From: Desulfosporosinus sp.
GTDB lineage: Bacteria; Bacillota; Desulfitobacteriia; Desulfitobacteriales; Desulfitobacteriaceae
Direction of reading: 5' to 3'
NCBI GenBank assembly: GCA_020692355.1
Contig: JAIMKP010000023.1
Coordinates: 1-46,478, forward strand
DNA length: 46,478 nucleotides
Within the stretch, counting starts at the first letter, position 1, and each line of letters opens with the position of its first letter. Of the stretch, positions 26,270 to 34,863 are shown piece by piece. The notes beneath the pieces were generated by a model. It worked only from the letters and a program-made list of their open reading frames with translations. It did no database searches and was not told the origin of the DNA. The position numbers were made by a program, and so were the translations under genes.

Positions 26270-26821
26270 TTACTTGTTTTGGCCTTTTGAATATTTAAAC
26301 GGAATTTCCTCTTTGTATGCCCTCGTAAACCTGTCTATTAAGTCGTTCTTTTTTACATCGTTATCGACACGTATATCGCCGTACACAGGAACAAGGGTAT
26401 TCCATTTTTGTTCTTGATTAACGCGAGTAGCAAATAAATAAGTTCTTCCCACTTCCAAAAGGCTATCCCCTTCAACTAGAATTAATGAACCGCTGTCATT
26501 TCCCCCTTGCTGATTGACCGTCACCGCACCTATTAAAGATCCTTTAATATTCTGAATGACTTCAACTTTGAATTGTGATTCAGGAACTTTATCTTGCTTT
26601 TTGTTTCCTAGTTGTGCCTTTACCTCACCAATAAATATATTATCAGCAATACCTGCTAATTTGCTATCATTACTAACATCGGTTACATAGGATGGGCTTA
26701 TATAAACTATCTTGCCAGGAGAGGATGAATCCCTATTTATAAGGGAAAAAGCATATATAAAAAACATAGTAACAAGGATAAGAGTTGCGACTCCCATTTT
26801 TTTTGATAATATGTTTTGCAT
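26270..26821 (-). CDS. Membrane-anchored exported protein of unknown function
   Basis: A 183-residue protein with one N-terminal membrane segment (residues about 9-28, VATLILVTMFFIYAF) and a polar extracellular part rich in Asn, Asp and Lys. The segment DNIFIGEVKAQLG and the later GRTYLFATRVN recall small exported proteins that often sit beside secreted metalloproteases in bacilli, but I know no characterised homologue. The ATG at 26821 follows GGGAGGATTAAAGA. It is 18 bases downstream of the metalloprotease gene and presumably cotranscribed with it. Base composition is AT-richer than the core genes. Confidence 0.7.
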   Translation of the reverse strand: MQNILSKKMGVATLILVTMFFIYAFSLINRDSSSPGKIVYISPSYVTDVSNDSKLAGIADNIFIGEVKAQLGNKKQDKVPESQFKVEVIQNIKGSLIGAVTVNQQGGNDSGSLILVEGDSLLEVGRTYLFATRVNQEQKWNTLVPVYGDIRVDNDVKKNDLIDRFTRAYKEEIPFKYSKGQNK

Positions 26822-26839
26822 TCTTTAATCCTCCCTACA

Positions 26840-27375
26840 TCACCATTTAAACTCATAGTTGTCTATATCAGACGATGTAATACCGTTGGGTCGGGCATCG
26901 GTATAACCGTACATCACTGATGGCCATGGACCATATATACTATAATCGGGGTCATAGATATCCGCTAATGATAACGCATGACCAAGTTCGTGGGTAAAAA
27001 CCCCCGTTCTAACGATAGTGTCATACTTATCAAGATAGTAGTTGTTCACTTGTATCGTATCTGTTAACACAGGATAATTGGTGTACAATCCATCCCAGGT
27101 GAGATCGCTTCGATTAACATCACTAAAGTGTAGGTCTTCAAATGTATAGACAGTATCTGGACCAATATAGATTGTTCCAAGACCATTCCAACTCGAAATA
27201 GCTGAGGTCCGCTCACTAGAATACCAATTTGAACCATCCCATCTAATCTCACCCGCATCCACAGAATATAAGTCAGAAGATGATACGTCCAATCAGCTGC
27301 TAAGGTTGTTGTTGGTAATATAAGAATACTCGACAAAAGCATAAACAAGAATAGTTTTGCTTTAACTCTCTTCAC
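26840..27375 (-). pseudogene. Frameshifted secreted metzincin protease (M7/matrixin-like)
   Basis: Two overlapping frames together encode a small zinc protease. The first (GTG at 27375, GGAGGT six bases upstream) gives a signal peptide ending PTTTLAADW. The second, in another frame from about 27300, gives the catalytic part with HELGHALSLAD, a HExxH motif whose third ligand position is Asp as in snapalysin-type enzymes, followed by the Met-turn SVMYG. The shift lies near 27280-27300. The motifs are intact, so the break is recent, or the reading frame is restored in some way not visible here. Confidence 0.7.
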
Positions 27376-27451
27376 GCTAATACCTCCTCGTAGAATGAAT
27401 TTAGTTCCTGCCCCCACGAGTCCGAAATCTAAGGGAACGGGGGGAATTTTA

Positions 27452-27652
27452 ATGACAAAAGATAACTGGAAATTCAGTAGGTTACGGTCAACAGCAACAA
27501 GGTGCGCGCAGGATAACGCATGCCCCATGCAGTCGTCGAAGGTGTGCGGGATGTACCGTTGTCGGTCTGGCTGTGAGCAAGTTGCCCGATATCTCGAGTA
27601 TGACTACAATAAAAGTGAGCCAAAGATAGAAGAAACGCTAGGAAAAAAATGA
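27452..27652 (+). CDS. Orphan 66-residue Cys-rich protein
   Basis: A plus-strand ORF starting MTKDNWKFSRLRST, with GGGGGG 8 bases upstream. Cys residues are clustered in TRCAQDNACPMQ and VCGMYRCRSGCE, suggesting a small metal-binding fold, and the C-terminus is charged. It is divergent from the metalloprotease gene. I recognise no family, and a chance ORF is possible. The following 27653-27829 holds degenerate TCTCGTTT repeats and no clear gene. Confidence 0.4.
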   Translation: MTKDNWKFSRLRSTATRCAQDNACPMQSSKVCGMYRCRSGCEQVARYLEYDYNKSEPKIEETLGKK

Positions 27653-27829
27653 GCCACTTCTAATAAAAAATTTAATCCATCTCTGCCCCCCTTTCTACTT
27701 TCATCAAGAGATTTGTTTTTATGAGGATTCTCGGAAAAACATCCTTCTTCTCTCTGCCTTGTCTGAACTCTCGTTTTAGCTGTCTAAAGTCTCGTTTGCC
27801 GTATCTGAATTTGCAAACCCCAGACTGTA

Positions 27830-27864
27830 AAAAGGAAAAATAAAACCCGGGAATCTTCCCGGGT
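27830..27864 (-). terminator. Intrinsic terminator downstream of queG
   Basis: ACCCGGGAA paired with TTCCCGGGT (27845-27864), followed on the minus strand by TTTTATTTTT. It closes the cca-queG transcription unit. Confidence 0.9.
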
Positions 27865-27869
27865 AACAC

Positions 27870-27956
27870 TCAATTCAAATTTAATCTTTCCTGCAGCTCT
27901 TTGAATCTTTCCTCTGTCATGAAAGCCACTTCTTTCAAGCCACCGAAAACCACCAT
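27870..27956 (-). pseudogene. 28-codon ORF duplicated in the TnpB remnant
   Basis: MVVFGGLKEVAFMTEERF and ten more residues, ending 5 bases before the queG terminator. About 76 of 92 bases match the 5' part of the TnpB-like frame near 26140-26235, where the peptide reads VVFGELKEVAYIAEERF. There is no ribosome site. It may be a short coupled gene or a duplicated remnant. Confidence 0.35.
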
Positions 27957-27987
27957 ATAGTTGATACGCTCAATGCACACGGGAACC

Positions 27988-28962
27988 TTATTTGGAATTG
28001 TTTCTCAACGCGATCAATGCATTCCGCTGCAAAATCCCCTTGCCACGCCAAGCGGCTGCCGTATGGCCGAAACGCACTTTAAAGCCGCTCCCGGTCAGAT
28101 TCAAGATTTCCAGCAAATCAAGGCCTCGGGTTAAACCCTCCCACACGCCTTCTGCACCAGAAGCTTCAGAGCCATCCGACCCCGCCCATGCGAGTTGCTC
28201 CTGCTCTAACCGCTCCCGATTATAGGGGCAGGCCTCTTGACAGGTATCACAACCAAAGATCCGGTTTCCCATTAACCGCGTTTGTTCCGGAGTGAATTCC
28301 TCTTTACTCTGAGTAAGGTAAGACAAACATTGCTCACCCCGAAACGGCGTATTGCTAAGCAACTGCACTGGACATGCTGCAACACAGCTCCGACACTCCC
28401 TGCAGCGTTCAGGGAGCGGTTGATCCACTGGCAGAGCTTGATCCAAAAGAAGCAAACCAAGCGCAACAAACGAACCATACCCAGGCACAATGAGCTGCTG
28501 GTTGCGGCCAATCCAACCAACTCCGGCTCGCGCCGCGAAACCCCGTTCATTGAGGGGTCCTGTATCCACCTGCACATACCCGGCCATATCGGGCCAACCC
28601 TCATCCTGGATGAATTTCAGCAGCCGGTCAAGCTTTCCTCGAAGAACCCGATGATAATCCTCCCCCACGGCTGAGCGGGCTAACACCCCTTCGCCAACCT
28701 GGGGATGCCGACTGAAAGGGAGCGGGTAAGCCAAAGCGACCACCGTCTTACACGCTGGCCATACCGCCTTGGGCTCGGTACGTTCCATCGGGGTATAAGC
28801 AACGAAAGGCGTGGCTATGCCCAGCATTTCATTTTCAACCAAGATTTTGGCGAGGTTCGGATGCCCATCAGCCCCCGTGAAACCTATGCTCACAAACCCT
28901 AATTCTTTAGCCCAGACTTTGATCTGTTCTTTCCATTTCTGCGCGAATCGAATATCCATCAT
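27988..28962 (-). CDS. queG: Epoxyqueuosine reductase
   Basis: The cobalamin-dependent, two [4Fe-4S] enzyme that reduces epoxyqueuosine to queuosine in tRNA. It is 324 residues from the ATG at 28962. Cluster motifs are CRECRSCVAACPV and, after GNRIFGCD, CDTCQEACPYN. DTGPLNERGFAARAGVGWIG is the family's central block. The C-terminal HEAT-like part ends RGKGILQRNALIAL. Its start overlaps the TGA of a 12-residue ORF (ATGA), which itself overlaps cca; an alternative in-frame ATG at 28983 lacks a ribosome site. Confidence 0.93.
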   Translation of the reverse strand: MMDIRFAQKWKEQIKVWAKELGFVSIGFTGADGHPNLAKILVENEMLGIATPFVAYTPMERTEPKAVWPACKTVVALAYPLPFSRHPQVGEGVLARSAVGEDYHRVLRGKLDRLLKFIQDEGWPDMAGYVQVDTGPLNERGFAARAGVGWIGRNQQLIVPGYGSFVALGLLLLDQALPVDQPLPERCRECRSCVAACPVQLLSNTPFRGEQCLSYLTQSKEEFTPEQTRLMGNRIFGCDTCQEACPYNRERLEQEQLAWAGSDGSEASGAEGVWEGLTRGLDLLEILNLTGSGFKVRFGHTAAAWRGKGILQRNALIALRNNSK

Positions 28963-28997
28963 AACAAACCGCAAACGACACATTGCCACTTTTTCAT
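28959..28997 (-). CDS. 12-residue CxxC peptide bridging cca and queG
   Basis: MKKWQCVVCGLL, starting 4-5 bases after GGGGAGGA. Its ATG overlaps the cca stop (ATGA) and its TGA overlaps the queG ATG (ATGA), so ribosomes could pass along all three frames. The sequence looks like the first knuckle of rubredoxin (MKKW.C.VCG), then stops. It could be a true peptide, a leader that sets queG translation, or a vestige. Confidence 0.4.
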   Translation of the reverse strand: MKKWQCVVCGLL

Positions 28998-30625
28998 GTT
29001 GTCCTCCCCTGGCGTTGTCTCCGTTTTCTTCGCAGGGGTTGTTTGTTCGTTTCCTTAAGGAAACGGGCATATTCCCGTTCCAGTTCAGACCCCTCGAGCA
29101 GCACCTTCCCCGACCTCAGAACAGCCTTTTCCATGACCTGAGCTTTAAACGTTCCATAATCCTCTCCGGCCAGCTCCCGGCCTTGCGCAAACGTATGGAA
29201 CTTCTCCCAGTCCAAGGTCTGCCAGCGCTGCGCCAACACGAAAGCAGCCTCCCGAATCGCGGCCTGTACAACAAGAAAACGTTCCTTGTCTCCCTCTTCC
29301 CGTTGCTTGCCACCGAAAAAATCAGCCTGCCAAATGGCTAATAGGTTCTCGAGCCGATCCGTTCGGTAATCTCTCCCGTCCCAGCCCATCGTCCAGGCAA
29401 AACGTTCCGCCTTTTCCCGGATCTTCTCGCCCTTCCCTTCTCCTCTCAACTCGTCCATAAAGGCCAGGGTGCCCCCCATGTGGTTCTCGATCAAAAAAAG
29501 TAGTTCCTTCTCCCCATTTCCTGTAGGCACCCGCAGAACCATTGACCAAGCGAAGCGTGGCAGGATCTGTTTGGCCAGACGGGCACTTTCCCGTTCATGA
29601 CTTAGAAAATGACGTTTCCCCTCAAGAACCCACTCAAACCCTGACTGCCTTCGATACGACGAAAAAATCCGCTTGATCACCACCCGCTCCGGATGATGGT
29701 CCAAGCGCCCACCGAGCACTTCAACATACTGGCCTTTCCAGCGCTCAATCCCCTTCCCTTGAACAACAAATTCGCCAAGGGCAAACTCTTTCCCCTTGGA
29801 TTCCATCTTTCCCCAAACCCGGCATTCCCGGCTCGCAGTATCCCACTTGCCCAGATCGTGCCAAAGAGCTGCCAAACGCAGGATCAACACCGGAGGCGTA
29901 TTCGCAACGACGTGGATGGTATGCTCCCAAGCATCCTTGGTATGGTAACGATTTTGAACAAGGCCTTTTAGCCGGGCTAATTCCGGAAGGTAAGCCTGGA
30001 AATAGCCCAGTTCGTCCAGCTTTCGCAGTCCTGCTTCGACCTCCGGGAGGATGAGAATCTTTCCCAGTTCCTCCGTAACTCTCTCTTTAGCGGCTTCAGC
30101 GAGGGTGGGCAAGACCACGCCTGCAGCTTCCCACGTCCTCTCCTCAATCCGAAACCCATACTTTACCGCGAAACGAACCATGCGCAGCACTCGAATCGGA
30201 TCCTCCGCAAAACGCTCGCCAGGATCACCGCAGGCCCGCAGAATCTTTGCCTCAAGATCCTGTTCACCCCCGCATGGATCAAGGCGTTCTCTACTCCCAA
30301 TCCGATAGTACATAGCATTGATCGTGAAGTCACGCCGGGCCGCATCCTTAAACAACTCGCCCTCAAGATGCGTAAAGTCCAGACGATCCCCATCGTCAAA
30401 CAAGGTAATGGTCAGCTGTCTCTGACCCAGCCGATGCGGGTAGTACCCCCATTCCCTCAGTTTTTCTTCCAACGTCTCATGGGAAAGAGCCGTGACTGCA
30501 TCCACATCATGTCCAGGAATCCCAAGCATTTGATCGCGCACCGCTCCGCCCACCACATACACGGGGCTCAGCGCGTCCAGGCGCTCTAACACCTTCTGTT
30601 GAAACGGGCTGCCAAACAAACGCAT
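28994..30625 (-). CDS. cca: CCA tRNA nucleotidyltransferase with HD domain
   Basis: A class II nucleotidyltransferase that adds or repairs the 3' CCA of tRNA. The head domain has VYVVGGAVRD and the catalytic GHDVDAV, then RRDFTINAMYY and the neck block RFAEDPIRVLRMVRFA. An HD motif (LAALWHDLGKWD) follows. At 543 residues it is longer than Bacillus Cca (about 400), because of the HD part and a basic C-terminal tail (RRKRRQRQ). Whether it adds C, A or both cannot be decided by eye. The ATG at 30625 abuts GGGAGGG; a TTG two codons later is better spaced. Confidence 0.87.
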   Translation of the reverse strand: MRLFGSPFQQKVLERLDALSPVYVVGGAVRDQMLGIPGHDVDAVTALSHETLEEKLREWGYYPHRLGQRQLTITLFDDGDRLDFTHLEGELFKDAARRDFTINAMYYRIGSRERLDPCGGEQDLEAKILRACGDPGERFAEDPIRVLRMVRFAVKYGFRIEERTWEAAGVVLPTLAEAAKERVTEELGKILILPEVEAGLRKLDELGYFQAYLPELARLKGLVQNRYHTKDAWEHTIHVVANTPPVLILRLAALWHDLGKWDTASRECRVWGKMESKGKEFALGEFVVQGKGIERWKGQYVEVLGGRLDHHPERVVIKRIFSSYRRQSGFEWVLEGKRHFLSHERESARLAKQILPRFAWSMVLRVPTGNGEKELLFLIENHMGGTLAFMDELRGEGKGEKIREKAERFAWTMGWDGRDYRTDRLENLLAIWQADFFGGKQREEGDKERFLVVQAAIREAAFVLAQRWQTLDWEKFHTFAQGRELAGEDYGTFKAQVMEKAVLRSGKVLLEGSELEREYARFLKETNKQPLRRKRRQRQGRTT

Positions 30626-30691
30626 CCCTCCCAGAATCCCTTTTTTCCCATGCCCATACTATTTTCCTAAAGCCCACGTTTTATGCCGACA

Positions 30692-31576
30692 TCAGTAAAA
30701 AACGGAAATCTTGGGGCCGACGCTCAAATCCCACGGGCTCTTCGGGCCCCATTCTCCATCCAAATCCGAATCCATCGGGCGTTCCGCCGTAATCCGCAAA
30801 CCCTTGGTTTGAAACATCATGATCTGATCCATATTGGCCTTTTCTCCTCGCAAAAGGCCAAAGAGCAAGCGCAGGGTTTCCGGCCAACCACTTTGGCGAA
30901 TGAGCACAATATCCAGCAATCCGTCGCTAAGGGACGCTTGGGGGACAAATTTGCGCAAGCCCCCGACCGAAATTCCATTGAGCGCCAGAAATAAGAGGAT
31001 TTCTTCCTCTCGTTTCTGCCCTTCGTACGTAAACTGCACCCGGAAAGGACGGAAAGAGGGCAAGGCCTCCAGCCCTTTGAGATAATACGCCAGCTGACCG
31101 AGCGTATTTTTTACCCGCACATCAACTGTTGGAGAAACATCGGTGAGTAGCCCGGCGCTGGCGACATTGACAAAATAACGATCATTGAGCTGACCCACAT
31201 CCATATCAAAAATCCGTCCACGGGCGATCACCTCACAAGCCTCGCGAATCGTCTTCGGCAAACGCAAGGCATAAGCCAAATCATTGGCTGTTCCCACCGG
31301 CAGGATACCGAGTACCGGACGCTCACCAGAGGGGATCTTCATGAGGCCGTTGACAGCCTGATAAATCGAGCCATCCCCGCCCGCGACCACTACCCGGTCG
31401 ACTCCCCTCTGCCGGGCTGCGGCTTCCTCAATATCCTGGGGGGAGTTGGCTCGGTGGACACAAACTTCACACCCACTCTCCTGAAAGATGCGTACAACCG
31501 TATCGAGTTGGTTGAGCAAGCGGCGACGCCCCGCATAGGGATTATAGATAAGACTTAGCCTGAACGTATCGCTCAT
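30692..31576 (-). CDS. Diacylglycerol kinase-family lipid kinase
   Basis: A 294-residue YegS/DgkB-type lipid kinase that should phosphorylate diacylglycerol or a related lipid. The nucleotide motif is VVAGGDGSIYQ, followed by LGILPVGTANDLAYAL; the C-terminal sandwich domain has LSDGLLDIVLI. The ATG at 31576 follows AGGGAGATTTCC. It is 66 bases upstream of cca on the same strand and 35 bases downstream of the dehydrogenase. Sphingoid or fungal-type substrates are unlikely in this host. Confidence 0.88.
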   Translation of the reverse strand: MSDTFRLSLIYNPYAGRRRLLNQLDTVVRIFQESGCEVCVHRANSPQDIEEAAARQRGVDRVVVAGGDGSIYQAVNGLMKIPSGERPVLGILPVGTANDLAYALRLPKTIREACEVIARGRIFDMDVGQLNDRYFVNVASAGLLTDVSPTVDVRVKNTLGQLAYYLKGLEALPSFRPFRVQFTYEGQKREEEILLFLALNGISVGGLRKFVPQASLSDGLLDIVLIRQSGWPETLRLLFGLLRGEKANMDQIMMFQTKGLRITAERPMDSDLDGEWGPKSPWDLSVGPKISVFY

Positions 31577-31611
31577 GGAAATCTCCCTGTCTTTCAAACT
31601 GTACCCGCCAA

Positions 31612-32550
31612 TCAGTATCCTCTCCTAAGATCAATGACATTTGCCATCTGTTCCCGCTCCGGATAGGCGCGCAAGTTCTTTAAAAAGATTTCAAAGGTTC
31701 GGCGGCTATAATACGGCGAGCGCCCTCCGATATGTGGGGTGATCACCACGTTTGGCATGGACCATAAATGGCTCTCTTCTGGCAACGGCTCCTTAACAAA
31801 GACATCTAACGCGGCGGCCCCCACTTGGCCTTTTTCTAAGGCCGCAGCCAACGCTTCTTCATCTACGACAGGTCCCCGCGCGACATTGACAAAATACGTG
31901 CCCCGTTTGATCGCTGCAAAACGCTTGGCATTAAAGAAACGCTCCGTTTCCTGCGTGAGCGGCAAAAGCACAACCACGGCATCACTCATCCCTAAGAAAG
32001 CATCCAATTCCTGCAGATCCCCCACCCGGTCGTAGGCAGGATGGCTGGTTCCGCTTTTAGAAATTCCCAACACCGTCATCCCAAAACCCTGGCATTTCTC
32101 GGCAACCGCTTCCCCGATCCGTCCGGCCCCCACGATACATACCGTCTTACCATACATTTCATCGAGCTTCACCCCGGAATTCCAGACCTTCTGCTCCTGT
32201 TGGCGAATATAGACATGTGCTTGTCGAAACAACGTGAGCAGGCTCCACATGACATGTTCTGTCATCTGCACCTGGTGAGCTCCACGGGCATTGGTCAGGA
32301 TGATCCCTCGCTTGGCCAACTCAGCCAAAGGAAGATTGTCGACCCCAGCCGACATCATTTGGATCCAGCGCAGATTCGGGTAATTTCCAAGTTCTTCGGC
32401 ACGCAGTGGCTTGGCAAAGACTACTAAGATTTCCGCCTTTTCGTCATGCTCCTTAAAATTTTCAATGTGCAGGTATTCCGCTTCTTGCTTAATTCCTTGA
32501 ACCTCGGCCCTCTGCTCATCTTTAATCGGTAGTGTACTCAAAATCCTCAT
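31612..32550 (-). CDS. D-2-hydroxyacid dehydrogenase (NAD-dependent)
   Basis: A 312-residue enzyme of the D-isomer 2-hydroxyacid dehydrogenase family. The Rossmann motif is VCIVGAGRIGEAVAEK. The catalytic Arg is in VNVARGPVVDE, Glu in VKEPLPEES and His in VITPHIGG. The N-terminal substrate domain has MMSAGVDNLPL and RGAHQVQMTEHVMW, typical of the GhrA-like subgroup that acts on glyoxylate, hydroxypyruvate or branched 2-keto acids. The exact substrate is not determinable. Start ATG at 32550. Confidence 0.9.
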   Translation of the reverse strand: MRILSTLPIKDEQRAEVQGIKQEAEYLHIENFKEHDEKAEILVVFAKPLRAEELGNYPNLRWIQMMSAGVDNLPLAELAKRGIILTNARGAHQVQMTEHVMWSLLTLFRQAHVYIRQQEQKVWNSGVKLDEMYGKTVCIVGAGRIGEAVAEKCQGFGMTVLGISKSGTSHPAYDRVGDLQELDAFLGMSDAVVVLLPLTQETERFFNAKRFAAIKRGTYFVNVARGPVVDEEALAAALEKGQVGAAALDVFVKEPLPEESHLWSMPNVVITPHIGGRSPYYSRRTFEIFLKNLRAYPEREQMANVIDLRRGY

Positions 32551-32590
32551 GTTCGCCCACTCTCCTTAGCTTATCTACCTTGTATAGAGT

Positions 32591-33706
32591 CTATTTTAGG
32601 TTTTCCGGATTTAACCCTTCAAGTTCCGGTAGAACAAAGCGCCCATCTCTCCGCACCAATACCCCGTCAAAATAAATCTCGCCGCCGCCGTATTCCGGAC
32701 GCTGGATCGTCACCAAATCCCAATGGATCGCTGATTTGTTCCCGTTGTTGCAGTCATCATAGCAAGATCCTGGTGTAAAGTGAAAACTCCCCTCAATTTT
32801 TTCGTCAAATAAGGTGTCTTTCATTGGTGTGAGGATATACGGATTGACTCCGATGGCAAATTCCCCGACATAGCGTGCCCCTGCATCCGTATTGAATACC
32901 GCCTCGATCCGAGCTTGATCGTTCGCCTCCGCTTTGACGATCTTACCCTTGTCAAAATGCAGGATGATATTTTCGTAAGTAAACCCTTGATATATGGCTG
33001 GGGTGTTATAGGAAATAACCCCATGCACCGAGTCCTTCACCGGAGCCGTGAAGATTTCCCCATCCGGAATGTTGAGCTGTCCGTCACACTTGATGGCTGG
33101 CAATCCCTTGATCGAGAATTCCAGATCGGTTCCCGGACCGACGAGATGCACTTTGTCTGTCCGTTCCATTAAGGCTTGCAACGGATCCATCGCTTGGGAC
33201 ATCTTTCCATAATCCAGATTGCAGACATCAAAATAAAATTCCTCAAAACCCTCAATACTCATGTTAGCCAGCTGAGCCATAGACGCATTCGGATAACGCA
33301 GAACACACCAGCGTGTATGAGGCACCCTTTGATCCGTATGCACGGGTTTCGAGTAATGCGCTTGATAAAGTCGAAGTTTTTCATTGGGAACATCCGCCCA
33401 TTCATTGACATTTTCCCCCGAGCGGATGCCAATATAAGCCTGCATCTCTTTCATCCGCGCTAAGTCCCAGCGCGTCATGGCCTCTGCTTGTTCCAAACTG
33501 AAACCTTTTAAAATTTCCCGCATAAGCGTATGATTAGTAATAGAGAGAAATGGCAAGGCCCCCGCCTGGTAAGCCATCCTCACCAACGCCTGGGCCAAAG
33601 GAATCTCAAGTCCAACCACATCAATGAGAACCTTCTCCCTTGGCTGGAGTTTAAGCGAATAATGGATCAATGTGTCTGCCAACTTTTCAATACGGGGATC
33701 TTTCAT
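32591..33706 (-). CDS. M29-family (AmpS-type) aminopeptidase
   Basis: A 371-residue metallo-aminopeptidase, cytoplasmic, removing N-terminal residues from peptides. Family blocks are GSGEN-like IGIRSGENVNEWADV, VGPGTDLEFSIKG, PDGEIFTAPVKDSVHG, EFAIGVNP and the late metal-binding segment SAIHWDLV, with the Glu and His residues of the M29 site present. The ATG at 33706 follows AGAGGTGCAAAG. It is transcribed with the downstream dehydrogenase. Confidence 0.92.
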   Translation of the reverse strand: MKDPRIEKLADTLIHYSLKLQPREKVLIDVVGLEIPLAQALVRMAYQAGALPFLSITNHTLMREILKGFSLEQAEAMTRWDLARMKEMQAYIGIRSGENVNEWADVPNEKLRLYQAHYSKPVHTDQRVPHTRWCVLRYPNASMAQLANMSIEGFEEFYFDVCNLDYGKMSQAMDPLQALMERTDKVHLVGPGTDLEFSIKGLPAIKCDGQLNIPDGEIFTAPVKDSVHGVISYNTPAIYQGFTYENIILHFDKGKIVKAEANDQARIEAVFNTDAGARYVGEFAIGVNPYILTPMKDTLFDEKIEGSFHFTPGSCYDDCNNGNKSAIHWDLVTIQRPEYGGGEIYFDGVLVRRDGRFVLPELEGLNPENLK

Positions 33707-33798
33707 CTTTGCACCTCTTTCTAAAAGTGTCACAACTATCTGCCGAATCTATTTCTTCATTAAACGTAATTTTCCTTTTTTCCCTGAGGTTTATGTGA

Positions 33799-34689
33799 TC
33801 ATTCCTTATAAAAATAGCACTTACCCCCCACAATACTCTTTTCGAGTTCGTGGCGGTTGGCTAAATAGCTCAGGAAGGCCCCGGCAGTTGCGAAAGCCAT
33901 ATGATACCCGGGAATATCCGCCTCTGTCCCGGCCGCAAGCAAAATCTGCTCAGTCACATCTTCCCGTGTGAGCGGCTGGTTACACCCGTCACCAATCATC
34001 TCCAGATACTCCTCAATTCGCTCCCGGTTCTTGGCACACAGTTCTTTGATCGACGAATAGGGCTCTTTGCCATGAGAAAGGACTACGGCTTGAACCTCCA
34101 GTTCCTCCAAGTTCTTGAGGGTTTGCAGCTCTGCCTCGACATCAAGCAAAAAGGGGAAAGCATACTTTTCCATGATCGCTTCACTGAACAAACTATCTCC
34201 GGCAAACAGCACCCCGTCGCCGGTCAAAACCCCAATCTGATGAAAGGTATGCCCTGGCAGAGCAATGATCTGGAAGCGTTTCTCACCCAGTTCGACTACC
34301 CCTGGCTTAAGAAAATTCTCTACCTCAATCGCCGGGCCTTTCAGGAAACGCCCTTCCAACTCTCTTAGCGGGCTCGCGCCATACAAGGCTTCACTCTCCA
34401 ACCGATGATACTTCATATACATGGCTTCCTCTCCACTAGCATAGCGCAGAAGGCCAGTATACTGTTCCTTAAGCCACTTCGCGGCTCCGAAATGGTCCGG
34501 ATGGGCATGGGTAAGGATCAGGTATTTGGGCTTCAACCCTTCGGCCTCCAGCGCCTGGGCCAGCCCTCTCCCTGCTGTGCTGTCTATCCCGGCATCAACT
34601 AACAGGGCCATCCCGTTCTTATAGCGAACCACCCCAATATTCGTTGGCCCAGGACAATAATAGGTTTGTCCGTTAACCTTTTGCAACAT
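33799..34689 (-). CDS. MBL-fold metallohydrolase
   Basis: A 296-residue hydrolase with the metal-binding motif THAHPDHFGAAKW near residue 60, ALPGHTFHQIGV for the third His, FAGDSLFSE for the bridging Asp, and LSHGKEPYSS for the last His. The pattern is of the glyoxalase II/lactonase-like group. The substrate is unknown. The ATG at 34689 follows TGGAGTAAATC. The 33707-33798 gap before the aminopeptidase has no clear terminator. Confidence 0.85.
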   Translation of the reverse strand: MLQKVNGQTYYCPGPTNIGVVRYKNGMALLVDAGIDSTAGRGLAQALEAEGLKPKYLILTHAHPDHFGAAKWLKEQYTGLLRYASGEEAMYMKYHRLESEALYGASPLRELEGRFLKGPAIEVENFLKPGVVELGEKRFQIIALPGHTFHQIGVLTGDGVLFAGDSLFSEAIMEKYAFPFLLDVEAELQTLKNLEELEVQAVVLSHGKEPYSSIKELCAKNRERIEEYLEMIGDGCNQPLTREDVTEQILLAAGTEADIPGYHMAFATAGAFLSYLANRHELEKSIVGGKCYFYKE

Positions 34690-34749
34690 GATTTACTCCA
34701 TTTTCTGTTGGAAATATGCCCAACCGGTTCGCTTCCGCTTACGTCACCC

Positions 34750-34831
34750 GGGGTCTGACCCCAACACAATTTAGACACAATTTAGTAGGACTAGCACCAA
34801 AAACATGGAAGCACAAGAACCGTCCCTTTGC
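34750..34831. repeat. REP-like cluster: palindrome, 11-bp tandem, GGGACGGTTC fragment
   Basis: GGGGTC-T-GACCCC palindrome (34750-34762), two tandem copies of ACACAATTTAG (34764-34774 and 34775-34785), and a 25-base segment at 34807-34831 matching the reverse complement of 21299-21323. It lies between two divergent genes. A shorter GACCCCAAACACAA relic is near 38641. Confidence 0.6.
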
Positions 34832-34863
34832 TTACATGATATGCTGAAAAAGGAGATATAACT

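Noticed and set aside
27672-27869. A 65-codon open frame on the minus strand
   Set aside because: Its start codon lies inside a strong terminator and it has no ribosome site or family resemblance. The FRQ repeats come from degenerate DNA repeats.
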